A DNA stretch of 64,000 nucleotides from Ralstonia sp. A12 (GCF_000801955.1 NZ_JSZO01000001.1:186001-250000), one strand, 5' to 3'; numbered from the stretch's first letter, positions 10,515 to 21,373 are shown. Notes: generated by a model from the letters alone, not told the origin. Numbers and translations are program-made.

Positions 10515-11417
10515 TCATGCTGCGCCCGGCAGCACCTTGAACCAGTCCACCAGAAAATCCAGCATCGCCCGCAACGCCGCAGGCATCTGCCGGCGCGAGC
10601 TGTACACCCCGTGGATACCGAGCGCTTGCGGCACATGCTCGGGCAGCAGGCGCACAAGTTGGCCGGTAGCGATGAGCGGCGCCGCGGCAAACACGGGCTG
10701 CAGCGCCACACCCGCACCCTCCCTGGCCGCCGCCAGCAGCGCCATCGACTCATTCGCACTCAGGTTGCCGCTCACCGGCACATCGGACGGCGCGGCCGTC
10801 TTTGCGTCGGTGAACTTCCACAGACTCTTGCCGAAATACGAGTACGTCAGGCAGTTGTGCACGGCCAGATCCTCAACCCGGCGCGGCACGCCATGCGCGG
10901 CCAGATACGACGGCGCGGCCACCACCACCGACTCACACTTGCCCAGCGGCCGCGCGATCAGGTTCGGGTCCAGATCATTGGTGATGCGCACGGCAAGATC
11001 GATGCGCTCTTCCACGAGGTTGATGGTTCGGTTGTCGACCACGAGGTCGACGGCCGTCTGCGGATAGCGCCGCAGGTAGGCCGTCACCGCCGCACTCAGC
11101 ACCTCCTGCGCGAGCGATTGCGCGCACGCGATACGCAGCAGCCCGCGTGGGGTATCGGCTTCGGAGCCATCGGCCACCATCATTTGCGCTGCGATCTCCA
11201 CAATCTGGCGGCAGCGCGCGAGCGTGGCCTCACCGGCAGGAGTCAGGCCGATGCGGCGCGTGGTCCGGTGCAGCAGGCGCGAGCCTGACCAGTCCTCCAT
11301 TTGCGCCAGATAGCGCGTGACCATGGCCCGCGACATGTCGAGCCCCTCTGCAGCACCGCTCAGGCTGCCACGCTCGACAATCGCAACGAACACCTCAGCT
11401 GCCTTGATTCGGTCCAT
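10515..11417 (-). CDS. LysR-family transcriptional regulator
   Basis: A 300-residue regulator. It opens MDRIKAAEVFVAIVERGSLS with the helix-turn-helix in residues about 17-45, and RTTRRIGLTPAGEATL follows, as in the broad CrgA/DmlR-like group common in Burkholderiaceae. The substrate-binding domain starts near residue 90. It is divergent from the metallo-beta-lactamase-fold gene at 11524 with 106 bases between. An inverted repeat overlaps its own start codon, suggesting autorepression and control of 11524-13114. Confidence 0.9.
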   Translation of the reverse strand: MDRIKAAEVFVAIVERGSLSGAAEGLDMSRAMVTRYLAQMEDWSGSRLLHRTTRRIGLTPAGEATLARCRQIVEIAAQMMVADGSEADTPRGLLRIACAQSLAQEVLSAAVTAYLRRYPQTAVDLVVDNRTINLVEERIDLAVRITNDLDPNLIARPLGKCESVVVAAPSYLAAHGVPRRVEDLAVHNCLTYSYFGKSLWKFTDAKTAAPSDVPVSGNLSANESMALLAAAREGAGVALQPVFAAAPLIATGQLVRLLPEHVPQALGIHGVYSSRRQMPAALRAMLDFLVDWFKVLPGAA

Positions 11418-11443
11418 ATTTGATCGATCCGCGAAACAAATAT
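11416..11443. promoter_or_regulatory. Inverted repeat at the LysR start codon
   Basis: ATATTTG (11416-11422) and CAAATAT (11437-11443) are perfect 7-bp arms around a 14-base spacer and overlap the LysR start codon. This fits an autoregulatory LysR-type site between the divergent genes, though it is unproven. Confidence 0.4.
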
Positions 11444-11523
11444 GCGCATCTTAGGTGGTTTTTCGATCGAATCAAGCAACGTACAGTGGCGACATTGCCA
11501 TCACACCTACCCAGGAGCGTCCG

Positions 11524-12405
11524 ATGACCTTGATCCGTACCCTGCTTGCCGCCGGCCTTGTCAGCGCCGGTCTCATTGCCCATGCCGCCGCCCCGGCGCC
11601 GCTGCACCTGGAGGTCTACAACCCCGGTGACAAGGGCGTGTTCCCGGTGTCGTCAGAAATCATCACCGGCGCGCACGAGGCCATCCTGATCGACGCGCAA
11701 TTCCAGCGCAGCGATGCCGAAGCGCTGGTGCAGAAACTCAAAGCCAGCGGCAAGACACTCACCACCGTCTACATCAGCCAGAGTGATCCGGATTACTACT
11801 TTGGGCTGGACGTCATCCGTGCGGCCTTCCCGAAGGCGAAGATCGTGGCCACGCCGCAAACCGTTGCAGCCATCCAGGCATCGATGAACGGCAAGCTGGC
11901 CTACTGGGGCCCGATCCTGAAAGACAACGCGCCCAAGGCACTTGTGCTGCCCGACGTGCTGCATGCAGACCACCTCACGCTGGAAGGCCGCACCATCGAG
12001 ATCAAGGGCCTGAACGGTCCGAACCCAGCCCGCACGTATCTGTGGATTCCGTCGCTCAAGACCGTGGCCGGCGGCGTGGTGGTCAACCACGGCGACCACG
12101 TATGGGTAGCCGACACGCAAACGCGCGAATCGCGCCTGGGCTGGCTGCAAACGCTCGATAACATCACCGCGCTCCAGCCGACCACGGTGGTGCCCGGGCA
12201 CTTCACCGGCCCGATGCCCAAGGGGCTGGAAGCGGTACGCTTTACGGCGGACTACCTGAAAACCTTCGAGGTGGAAGCTGCCCGCGCCAGCAACTCAGCC
12301 GACCTGATCCAGGCGATGAAAGCGGCGTACCCTTCGCTGCCCGGTGATGCCTCGCTGGAGTTGAGCGCCAAGGTCATCAAGGGTGAAATGAAGTGGCCGC
12401 AGTAA
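11524..12405 (+). CDS. Exported metallo-beta-lactamase-fold protein with degenerate metal motif
   Basis: A 293-residue protein with a signal peptide (MTLIRTLLAAGLVSAGLIAHA, cut after about residue 22). Fold landmarks are EIITGAHEAILIDAQF, VYISQSDPDYYFG (83-94), VVNHGDHVWVAD and VVPGHFTG. The usual HxHxDH zinc motif reads QSDPDY at residues 86-91: all three His positions are replaced and only the Asp is kept, so canonical binuclear zinc chemistry is doubtful. GGAG precedes the ATG at 11524. It is followed 13 bases on by a DsbA-like gene and is divergent from a LysR regulator. Confidence 0.8.
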   Translation: MTLIRTLLAAGLVSAGLIAHAAAPAPLHLEVYNPGDKGVFPVSSEIITGAHEAILIDAQFQRSDAEALVQKLKASGKTLTTVYISQSDPDYYFGLDVIRAAFPKAKIVATPQTVAAIQASMNGKLAYWGPILKDNAPKALVLPDVLHADHLTLEGRTIEIKGLNGPNPARTYLWIPSLKTVAGGVVVNHGDHVWVADTQTRESRLGWLQTLDNITALQPTTVVPGHFTGPMPKGLEAVRFTADYLKTFEVEAARASNSADLIQAMKAAYPSLPGDASLELSAKVIKGEMKWPQ

Positions 12406-12418
12406 CCAAGGATTGTTC

Positions 12419-13114
12419 ATGACGACGTTGCATTACATCTTCGACCCGCTGTGCGGCTGGTGCTACGGCGCAGCACCACTGGTGGACGCCGCCCGCACGG
12501 TGCCGGGCCTGACGGTAGTCTTTCATGGCGGCGGCATGCTGGCCGGCGCAAACCGCCGCATGGTCACGCCCCAATGGCGCGACTACGTGATGCCGCACGA
12601 CCACCGCATCGCCGAGATGACCGGCCAGCCGTTCGGCACGCCGTATTTTGAAAGCCTGCTGCGCGACACCAGCGCGGTCATGGATTCGGAGCCACCCATT
12701 ACCGCAGTGCTGGCTGCCGAAGCGCTTGGCGGGCATGGGTTGGACATGATCCATCGTGTCCAACGCGCGCATTACGAAGAAGGCCGGCGCATTGCCGACC
12801 TGCCGGTGCTGCGTGAGTTGGCTGTGGCGTTGGGCTTGTCGCCCGAGGCGTTTGACGCGGAATACGCCCGGCAAGCCGGTGCGCTCACTCAACAGCACAT
12901 CGCGGCGAGCCGGCAGTGGCTGGACCGCGTGGGCGGCCACGGCTACCCGACGTTTGCACTGGAAGATGCGGAGGGCCGCCTGGGCACCATTGACGTCGGC
13001 CCGTGGCTTGGCCGCCCGGAGCAATGGGCGCAAGCGCTGACGCAGCACATCGGCGCACCGGCCCCGGCAAATGAAGCTGACGGCCCTGTCTGTGGGCCCG
13101 ATGGCTGCGCGTAA
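12419..13114 (+). CDS. DsbA-family protein (FrnE-like) with CGWC site
   Basis: A 231-residue thioredoxin-fold protein without a signal peptide. The active site CGWC is at residues 12-15 in FDPLCGWCYGAAPLV, and GYPTFALED carries the cis-Pro. This places it with cytoplasmic FrnE/DsbA-like oxidoreductases. The C-terminus ends VCGPDGCA, a second Cys pair (CX4C) outside the core fold. The start is ATG at 12419 with AAGGA upstream, 13 bases after the metallo-beta-lactamase-fold gene. The pair is probably co-transcribed, but its physiological partner is unknown. Confidence 0.87.
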   Translation: MTTLHYIFDPLCGWCYGAAPLVDAARTVPGLTVVFHGGGMLAGANRRMVTPQWRDYVMPHDHRIAEMTGQPFGTPYFESLLRDTSAVMDSEPPITAVLAAEALGGHGLDMIHRVQRAHYEEGRRIADLPVLRELAVALGLSPEAFDAEYARQAGALTQQHIAASRQWLDRVGGHGYPTFALEDAEGRLGTIDVGPWLGRPEQWAQALTQHIGAPAPANEADGPVCGPDGCA

Positions 13115-13155
13115 ACGTAGCGGCGCGTAACGGTGCGTAACGGCGGGCGCGAAGC

Positions 13156-13740
13156 TCAGCCTCCGAGTGCCCAACGGCCAAGCTCGTCGTAGCGCGTCTT
13201 GCCGAGCCAGCTATGGATGAGGACGAACTCGCGCACCGTCCAGGTGACGGGTTCGACCGGCTTCAGCGCAAAGCCGCCACGGTCATACAGCAACGTGATG
13301 TGCGGCTTGAAATGCCCAAGCGGCACAGGCACACCGGCATGCCGCAAAGCCTCACCCAGCGCCTGCTGAAACGCCATCAGCTGAGTAACACCTTCACTGC
13401 CCAGCAGCACGAACGGTCGATGGTCACGTCGGCCATGAAAGCTCACCACCTGATCGAGCGTGACATCAAAGGGCGATGCCGCAAGCTGCTCGGCGGCCAG
13501 GCGCGCCCGCGCAACAAGATCCTCAGCCGGCGGTTGAACAAAATCACCCAGGTGATGCAGCGTGATGTGCAGGCGCTCCGGGCGTAGCGCTTTCCCTTTG
13601 AACCCGACTACTGGCCGCAACTGCTCAATCAACCGTGCAATGCGCTCTGCAGTGGCGGCATCGGGCTTGATCGCCAGAAACACGCGATGTGCAGGCAACT
13701 GCGGTGTGGCTTCGAATCCGGGAAGGGTGAGTTGGGTCAC
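13156..13740 (-). CDS. thpR: RNA 2',3'-cyclic phosphodiesterase (2'-5' RNA ligase family)
   Basis: A 194-residue member of the 2H phosphoesterase superfamily. The two signature HxT motifs are visible as LHITLHHLG and PHITLLYDRGG, and RVFLAIKPDAATAERI is the usual first strand and helix. Family members hydrolyse 2',3'-cyclic phosphates on RNA and can join tRNA halves in vitro. The start is GTG at 13740; no ATG is near and no strong ribosome site is seen. It is convergent with the DsbA-like gene. Confidence 0.9.
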   Translation of the reverse strand: MTQLTLPGFEATPQLPAHRVFLAIKPDAATAERIARLIEQLRPVVGFKGKALRPERLHITLHHLGDFVQPPAEDLVARARLAAEQLAASPFDVTLDQVVSFHGRRDHRPFVLLGSEGVTQLMAFQQALGEALRHAGVPVPLGHFKPHITLLYDRGGFALKPVEPVTWTVREFVLIHSWLGKTRYDELGRWALGG

Positions 13741-13812
13741 AGCGTTGGTGTCACGTGTAAAGCATCAAGGCCTCCATTATCGACACACGCATGACGTCTT
13801 GCGCATTGCGCC

Positions 13813-13851
13813 AAAAAACAACGCCCGACGGGGCTAACCCGCCGGGCGTTG
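13813..13851 (-). terminator. Rho-independent terminator of pcaHG
   Basis: On the minus strand a CAACGCCCG/CGGGCGTTG stem with further internal pairing is followed by a run of six T (A-run at 13813-13818 on the plus strand). It lies just downstream of pcaG. Confidence 0.85.
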
Positions 13852-13873
13852 TTGCATGTGGTGCAGCGATCGA

Positions 13874-14532
13874 TCAGATGTCGAAGAACACCGTTTCCGC
13901 ACCACCATCGGGCGTGTCCTGCAGGCGCACGTCGAAGGTGTAGACCACCTCGCCACGCTCACCATTCGGCTCGCTGCGATGGGCAATCAGCGTCTTGCGA
14001 CGCACTTCCCATTCGATGCCGTTGAGCACAGCATCGGTGCCGTTGGCGGCAACCTCGTCGCTGAAGTACACGCGGGTGTGCAGCCCCAGATTGATGCCAC
14101 GCGCAAACAGGATCATGCAGATATGCGGTGCCTGCGCTGCGCTTGCGCGCCCGGCCACGGCGCCGGGCTTGATGGTGTCAAAGCGGTAGACGCCCGTGTC
14201 GAAGTCCGCGCCCGCCCGGCCCCAACCGCGGAAAGCTGGATCGACAGGCTTGTCCTGGCGATCTGCGGGGTGGGCGTATTTGCCGTCGGCATTGGCCTGC
14301 CAGATCTCGATCAGCACATCGCGCACGAGCGACCCGGTGCCATCGAAGACACGGCCTTCCAGCGCGATACGTTCACCGCGCGTGGCCGGCGTGGTCAACA
14401 CGTTGCCGAATTCTTTCTCGTAGATGTCGAAGCCGGCCTGGCGCGGTGCAAGGCCGATGTGCACATACGGGCCGCCCGTCTGCGAGGCCGTTTCACTGAA
14501 ATGTGCAAACGGCGGAGTCGTCGTCATCGTCA

Positions 14533-14533
<1 letters not shown>
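13874..14533 (-). CDS. pcaG: Protocatechuate 3,4-dioxygenase alpha subunit
   Basis: The 219-residue alpha subunit of the intradiol dioxygenase that opens protocatechuate to beta-carboxymuconate, the entry to the beta-ketoadipate pathway. Visible marks are TASQTGGPYVHIGLAP near the N-terminus, EIWQANADGKYAHP, and the GRAGADFDTGVYRFDTIKPG barrel strands. Alpha subunits lack iron ligands, consistent with this sequence. The start ATG at 14531-14533 has AAGGAG upstream and shares one base with the pcaH stop (TGATG), so translation is coupled. Confidence 0.96.
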
Positions 14534-16327
<1,794 letters not shown>

Positions 16328-16802
16328 ACCTGCAACGTTAGTCGACCGATATGTAAACGTAACGGCTTGCAAGACGCAGATAATTAAATAACAACTTCAT
16401 TAGCCATCAAAAATATTCGATGAAAATAACCTGATTGTGCGCTGTTTGAAACGGCAGAAAATCGCCAATCAATTTTATTGAAAGCAGATCAAAGAAAATA
16501 TCAGCAATCACCTGAACAGCCTATGCAACATTGATCATCATCCTGCCCTGACAGTCGCCCCCTTCAGGATATACATCGAAAAATCAATGAGTTGAGTGCA
16601 AGCACAGCCCCCGCCTGCCTTTCACATTACCTACCCGCCGTTCAAAAAATTCCGATGCATGTGGGATCGCCTTGCCAATCTAATAATGATTAGTTCCAGA
16701 TAGCGAGGCGCGACATTTTCTGGAAAATATAATGACCCGACCAAGTGCATTCATGCCTTGGCACCCAGACTCCAGGACAACCCCATTAAACGAGGCGCCA
16801 CA
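16328..16802. other. AT-rich gap before the repeat-protein gene
   Basis: No convincing gene is seen in these 475 bases. The stretch 16370-16760 is clearly richer in A and T than anything else in the window, with runs such as CAATTTTATTGAAAGC and AAAATATTCGATGAAAATAA. It holds a palindrome at 16680-16693 and presumably the promoter of the gene at 16803. The base composition suggests imported DNA or a silenced (H-NS-type) control region. Confidence 0.6.
16680..16693. promoter_or_regulatory. Palindrome CTAAT-N4-ATTAG upstream of the repeat-protein gene
   Basis: This is a perfect 5-bp-arm inverted repeat about 110 bases before the start at 16803, inside the AT-rich gap. It may be an operator, but no regulator family can be named from it. 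Confidence 0.3.
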
Positions 16803-17237
16803 ATGACGGAACAATCTCTTGCTGAACGCGTGCACGCAACTGAAAACCAGGCAAAGGAAGCATTGGCTGTCAACGACTGGACGAAGTACGACGGAGAACG
16901 GGTCACAGGCAGCAATTCCTCCCCGGTCTACCTGGTTCTGCACGGCCAACTACGCTGGATCCCCAACCCGGCCACGTACACCAACCTGTTCGCCTCGTGG
17001 GACGGCATCATCGTGAGCGACTACCTGGTCGATAACGTCCCGCGCGGACCGGCACTCACCAATGGCGCCGTACTGGCCAAGGGCAGCGGCTCACCTGTCT
17101 ACCTTGTCACCAACGGCCAGAAGCTGTGGATCCCCAACCCGGAGACCTTCAACAAATTTGCCTTCAACTGGGACAAGATCGTGACGGTGCCGGATGTCGT
17201 CATCGACTTCATCCCGACCGGGCCGAACATCGGCTGA
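16803..17237 (+). CDS. Small protein of two tandem VYLV/WIPNP repeats
   Basis: A 144-residue protein. After a polar N-terminus (about 30 residues) come two copies of one unit offset by 57 residues: PVYLV at 41-45 and 98-102, WIPNP at 52-56 and 109-113, WD at 66-67 and 123-124, and a closing GP. The unit resembles short beta-structured repeats seen in secreted or carbohydrate-associated bacterial proteins, but I cannot name a function. There is no signal peptide. GAGG lies seven bases before the ATG. It sits in an AT-rich patch and is followed by a strong terminator, so it is probably a single-gene unit. Confidence 0.85.
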   Translation: MTEQSLAERVHATENQAKEALAVNDWTKYDGERVTGSNSSPVYLVLHGQLRWIPNPATYTNLFASWDGIIVSDYLVDNVPRGPALTNGAVLAKGSGSPVYLVTNGQKLWIPNPETFNKFAFNWDKIVTVPDVVIDFIPTGPNIG

Positions 17238-17257
17238 CGCGTCCCCGCAGACAAGCG

Positions 17258-17288
17258 AAAGCGCCGGCCGAAGCGGTTGGCGCTTTTT
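17258..17288 (+). terminator. Rho-independent terminator of the repeat-protein gene
   Basis: AAAGCGCC (17258-17265) pairs with GGCGCTTT (17279-17286), followed by further T residues, 20 bases after the stop codon. Confidence 0.85.
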
Positions 17289-17309
17289 CACTTGGGGCTT
17301 TCAAAGAAC

Positions 17310-17336
17310 AATGCCGACCACAAGGTCGGCATTTTC
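17310..17336. terminator. Second hairpin between convergent genes
   Basis: AATGCCGACC pairs perfectly with GGTCGGCATT around an ACAA loop, with TTT following on the plus strand. It lies 17 bases beyond the tcyP stop on the other strand and probably serves both genes. Confidence 0.7.
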
Positions 17337-17352
17337 TGTATTGGCGCAGAGA

Positions 17353-18741
17353 TCAGCGATGCATCAGTTCTGGCTCGTCGCCGGCGTCAAACACGCTGCG
17401 ATCGGTCTGCCGCAGCAACTGGCTGGTAATCGTACCGGCGGTCATCGAGCCGTTGACGTTGAGCGCGGTGCGGCCCATGTCGATCAGCGGTTCGATGGAG
17501 ATCAGCAGCGCCACGAGCGTTACCGGCAAGCCCATCGCCGGCAGCACGATCAACGCGGCAAAGGTGGCGCCGCCGCCAACACCCGCCACGCCAACTGAGC
17601 TGAGGGTGACGATGGCAACCAGCGTTGCGATCCACACGGGGTCCAGCGGGTTGATGCCCACGGTGGGCGCCACCATCACCGCCAGCATGGCGGGATACAG
17701 GCCAGCGCAGCCGTTCTGGCCAATGGTGGTGCCAAACGACGCCGCAAAGCTGGCGATCGACTCCGGCACGCCAATGCGGCGCGTCTGCGCTTCGATGCTC
17801 AACGGAATGGTGGCGGCGCTCGACCGGCTCGTGAACGCGAACGACAGTGCCGGCCACACCTTGCGGAAGAAGCGGATCGGGTTGATGCCGTTGACGGTCA
17901 GCAGCACGGCATGCACGCCGAACATGATCGCCAGCCCCAGGTACGACGCCACCACGAAGCCGCCGAGCTTGATGATGTCCTGCACGTTGGACACGGCCAC
18001 CACGTTGGTCATCAGCGCCAATACGCCGTAGGGCGTCAGGCGAATGACGAGTCGCACGAGCTTCATGACCCAGGCCTGCGCGGTATCGATGGCCGTCAGC
18101 ACACGCTCGCCCTTCACTGCGTCGTCCTTGAGCAGATTCAGTGCAGCCACACCCAGGAACGCCGCAAAGATCACCACGCCGATGATGGACGTGGGCTTGG
18201 CGCCGGTCAGTTCAGCAAACGGATTCTTCGGGAGAAAGGACTGCAGCAGTTGCGGCACCGTGAGGTCCGCCACCTTGCCCACGTAGCTGTCCTGGATCGC
18301 GGTCAACCGGGCGGTTTCCTGCGCACCTTGCACCAGGCCCTGCGCGGTCAGGCCAAACAGGTTGGTGACGAACACGCCGACCAGCGCGGAGATCAGCGTC
18401 GTGAGCAGCAGCGTGCCGATCGTCAGCACGCTGATCTTGCCCAGCGACGCGGTGCTGTTGAGCTTGGCCACCGAATTGAGCACGGAGACCAGCACCAGCG
18501 GCATGACGATCATCTGCAGCAGCTGAATGTAGCCGCCGCCAACGATGCTGAACCAGGAGATCGACTGCTTGAGCGTCGCGCTGTCGTCGCCATAGATCAG
18601 GTGCAGCACCAGACCGAACACGATGCCCAGCACCATGCCCAGCAGCACGCGTTTCGCCAGGCTCCAGTTCGCGTTAACGCGGCCCAGAGCGATCAGGATG
18701 GCGACGAAAGTCGCGATATTCAGTAGAAGCGGAACGTTCAT
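17353..18741 (-). CDS. tcyP: L-cystine uptake transporter, TcyP/YdjN type
   Basis: A 462-residue sodium/dicarboxylate-symporter-fold permease. Its sequence follows E. coli YdjN (TcyP) closely as I recall it: [76 protein letters not shown] and [14 protein letters not shown]. TcyP imports L-cystine in one component. The start ATG at 18739-18741 has AGGGA upstream; an in-frame start six codons earlier lacks support. No CysB-type site was identified. Confidence 0.93.
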   Translation of the reverse strand: MNVPLLLNIATFVAILIALGRVNANWSLAKRVLLGMVLGIVFGLVLHLIYGDDSATLKQSISWFSIVGGGYIQLLQMIVMPLVLVSVLNSVAKLNSTASLGKISVLTIGTLLLTTLISALVGVFVTNLFGLTAQGLVQGAQETARLTAIQDSYVGKVADLTVPQLLQSFLPKNPFAELTGAKPTSIIGVVIFAAFLGVAALNLLKDDAVKGERVLTAIDTAQAWVMKLVRLVIRLTPYGVLALMTNVVAVSNVQDIIKLGGFVVASYLGLAIMFGVHAVLLTVNGINPIRFFRKVWPALSFAFTSRSSAATIPLSIEAQTRRIGVPESIASFAASFGTTIGQNGCAGLYPAMLAVMVAPTVGINPLDPVWIATLVAIVTLSSVGVAGVGGGATFAALIVLPAMGLPVTLVALLISIEPLIDMGRTALNVNGSMTAGTITSQLLRQTDRSVFDAGDEPELMHR

Positions 18742-18868
18742 TTTCCCTTTGCGTTGCAAGCTGCGAGCGAAATCGAGCCGGCATCTTACGCCAGATGCAC
18801 AAAGGGCGTCGGCGCACAGGTCGCCTCAAAAACATGCCGACCGATGCGCTGTGGCTTCTGCAACCGCC

Positions 18869-20086
18869 CTAGCCTGGCTGCTGCCCGCGTCCCGCTCGCG
18901 CCGCGCGCAGTGACGAAAACTGCCCATGCGTGACCGCGCGCAGCAGCCACTCCACCGGGCCATACGCAAAGCGCTGCAGCCACCAGCGGCTGATGACCGT
19001 TTGCACCGCAAAGATGGCGAACGCGATGAGCAGCGTGCCCAGCGGCCCGACCTGCCCCATCATGCGGAACCCGTACGCCAGAAAGATCACCGAGCACACC
19101 AGCGACTGCATCAGGTAGTTTGACAACGCCATCCGCCCGGCCGGCGCCAGCACGCGCAGCCACCACTGCCCCCAACGGCTGCGGAACAGCAACTGCATCC
19201 CGCCGATGTACGCGGCGGTCAGCAACGGCGCCGTCAGCAAGCTCAGCGACAGGCCCAGCAGATCCCACGGTGTGCCGGCCAGCCGGGTTGTGCCATACGC
19301 ATACGCCACCGCTGCCGGCAGGCCCACGCAGACACCGGCAATCAGACATTGCTTGAACAGCGTACTGGTGCCCGCGGTTGGCGACGATGCCGAGAACAGC
19401 CCCCGCCGCCCTGCAATGCACCCGATCAGGAACATCGCCAACGCGGTCGGAGCCTGCATCAGCACCGTCACAACCCACACGCCCTTGAGCTCTTCCACGT
19501 GCTGGGCAATGACGCCAGAGGGGGTGCTGCGAAATGCCGTGAGCGCCGAGGTGATCTCCGCCAACGCCTTTGAATCGTGCGTTGCATCGACATCAAGCAC
19601 GGAAAGCACGCCGACGATGGCCCACACCGCGGCAGTGCCCACAATCAGGCCCACCGCCAGCTTGGCCAGCTTCTTGTCTGCCAGATTGCGCAGCATCAGC
19701 AGCGCAGCGCCCACCACCGCGTACGTAGTGAGGATGTCGCCGTGATACAGCAGCACGCCGTGCAACAGCCCAAGCACCCAAAGCCCGGCAAGCCGCCGCA
19801 GCATGCGTGGCACGAATGCCTTGCCGTCGCGCTCAGCCGACTGCATCTGTAGCGTGAAGCTGTAGCCGAAGAGGAACGAGAACAGCAGGTAGAACTTCCA
19901 CTCGAACAGCAAGGCGATGCCGTACATGACCACGTGACTGACACGGCTCTGCGCCATCGGATCGGGCACACCGGTGCCGTAGTACGGCGTTGCAAAGGCG
20001 ATGATGTTGACGACCAGGATGCCCAGCAGGGCAAAACCGCGCAGCGCGTCGAGACTGGATTGACGCTCGATTGAAGACAGGGCCAT
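18869..20086 (-). CDS. DUF418 domain-containing membrane protein
   Basis: A 405-residue integral membrane protein with about ten hydrophobic segments. It has the family opening SLDALRGFALLGILVVNI and the C-terminal DUF418 pattern APAGRMALSNYLMQSLVCSVIF and then GPVEWLLRAVT. DUF418 proteins (YeiB-like) resemble acyltransferase-3 membrane proteins; their role is unknown. The start is taken at ATG 20084-20086, where the family begins; an in-frame ATG at 20134 would add 16 residues. It lies 127 bases upstream of tcyP on the same strand. Confidence 0.87.
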   Translation of the reverse strand: MALSSIERQSSLDALRGFALLGILVVNIIAFATPYYGTGVPDPMAQSRVSHVVMYGIALLFEWKFYLLFSFLFGYSFTLQMQSAERDGKAFVPRMLRRLAGLWVLGLLHGVLLYHGDILTTYAVVGAALLMLRNLADKKLAKLAVGLIVGTAAVWAIVGVLSVLDVDATHDSKALAEITSALTAFRSTPSGVIAQHVEELKGVWVVTVLMQAPTALAMFLIGCIAGRRGLFSASSPTAGTSTLFKQCLIAGVCVGLPAAVAYAYGTTRLAGTPWDLLGLSLSLLTAPLLTAAYIGGMQLLFRSRWGQWWLRVLAPAGRMALSNYLMQSLVCSVIFLAYGFRMMGQVGPLGTLLIAFAIFAVQTVISRWWLQRFAYGPVEWLLRAVTHGQFSSLRAARAGRGQQPG

Positions 20087-20210
20087 GACGGATTCCGACA
20101 AGACAGCTTGAACGGAACGCAGGATATTCCGCATGCTGACGCGTCGCCTTGTGGCCCACTGACTGTGCACACAATGCCCTCAGCCGGCTGCAAGAGTCTG
20201 GCGCACAAAC

Positions 20211-20237
20211 GAAAAAAAGCCCGCACGCATGCGGGCT
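20211..20237 (-). terminator. Rho-independent terminator of the fucose operon/porin
   Basis: On the minus strand an AGCCCGCA/TGCGGGCT stem is followed by seven T (A-run 20212-20218 on plus). It lies 35 bases beyond the porin stop and closes the ten-gene minus-strand set. Confidence 0.9.
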
Positions 20238-20271
20238 GACAAGGCGCTGAGCGATCAGGAGGTCACGCCGC

Positions 20272-21324
20272 TCAGAACGAGTGTGCGATGCCGGTATAGA
20301 AGCCCACCTGATTCTTGCCGGGTGCAGGGTTGTTGTTGGTTGCTTCCACCGAGAAGTTGGCGGTGGCGCTGTTCTGCACCGTCCCCACGCTTGCATACAG
20401 CAGCGTGCGCTTGGACAGGTTGTAGTTGGCGCCGAGCATGAACAGGTTGGCGTTGCCGCCGCCGTTGTTGACGTTCACGCGGTAACCCGCACCGATGAGC
20501 GTGAGCGCCGGCGTGAGCTGGTAGTTGGCGCCGATCCAGTAGTGGTTGGCCTTGGTGGGCGCCCCGGCTGCGGCATCCGGGGCGGAGAGATTCTCGTAGC
20601 CGGCAAACAGCTTGAGCGCGCCGATGGTGTACGTGCCGCCGAGCGTCAACTCCTTCGACGTGTTGAAGAGATCGCTGTACTTGCCGTTGGCATCGCGGGC
20701 CACGTCGTAGATGGCGCGCAACTCAAACGTCGGCGCCGTGTACGTAAGCGAGATCGCATCCTTGCGCAGGTTGCTGAACGAGCCCGCCTGCTCACCCAGG
20801 CTGGTCAGCACCTGCGCGCTGAAGCCACCCCAGTTGGGCGTCTCGTACATCACCATGTTGTTGTTGCCCTGCCAGTTGCGGCCGCGCACCAGCGTGGCCG
20901 AACCGATGAACTGCTGGCCGGTCGGGTCCAGCGCCCACAATGCATCGGCAATCGGCTGGTTCTTGCCCAGCGTGAGCGTGCCCCACGAGCCGCTTTGCAG
21001 GCCCACATACGCACGACGATTGAACAACGCATCGCCGTTCGTGCGGCCCTTGGTGGCACCGAAGCCCGATTCGAGCTGGAAGATGCCCTTGAGCCCTCCG
21101 CCCAGGTCTTCGCTGCCCTTCAGGCCGAACATGCTGGTGCCCCATTGGTTATCGGCGCCCCGCCACAGGCTGCCCGACGAACCATTCGCCGTCTGCACAT
21201 TGCTCTGGAAATCCACGCCTGCGACCACCCGGCCGTACAGCGTGACGTTGCTCTGTGCGTGCGCCGCGCCGGCGGCCGCACACAGGATGGCCGCACCCAG
21301 CGGCCAGGTTGCTCGGTTCTTCAT
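20272..21324 (-). CDS. Outer-membrane porin (Burkholderia-type, OmpC-like)
   Basis: A 350-residue general porin. The signal peptide (MKNRATWPLGAAILCAAAGAAHA) is followed by the mature start QSNVTLYGRVVAGVDF. SLWRGADNQWGTSMFGLKGSEDLGGG, RRAYVGLQSGSWGTLTLGKN and the terminal GFYTGIAHSF with final Phe are hallmarks of the trimeric porins of this order. GGAG lies before the ATG at 21322-21324. It is the last gene of the L-fucose unit, 49 bases after the mutarotase, so it probably serves uptake of that sugar across the outer membrane. Specificity cannot be read from sequence. Confidence 0.93.
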   Translation of the reverse strand: MKNRATWPLGAAILCAAAGAAHAQSNVTLYGRVVAGVDFQSNVQTANGSSGSLWRGADNQWGTSMFGLKGSEDLGGGLKGIFQLESGFGATKGRTNGDALFNRRAYVGLQSGSWGTLTLGKNQPIADALWALDPTGQQFIGSATLVRGRNWQGNNNMVMYETPNWGGFSAQVLTSLGEQAGSFSNLRKDAISLTYTAPTFELRAIYDVARDANGKYSDLFNTSKELTLGGTYTIGALKLFAGYENLSAPDAAAGAPTKANHYWIGANYQLTPALTLIGAGYRVNVNNGGGNANLFMLGANYNLSKRTLLYASVGTVQNSATANFSVEATNNNPAPGKNQVGFYTGIAHSF

Positions 21325-21373
21325 TGTCGTCTCCTCTCTGGTGTCATGCCGGCCACGGCCGGTATTGCTACTG

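Noticed and set aside
13115-13155. Short repeats GCGTAACGG near the end of the DsbA-like gene
   Set aside because: Two adjacent 9-base copies only; too small to call a repeat element or terminator.
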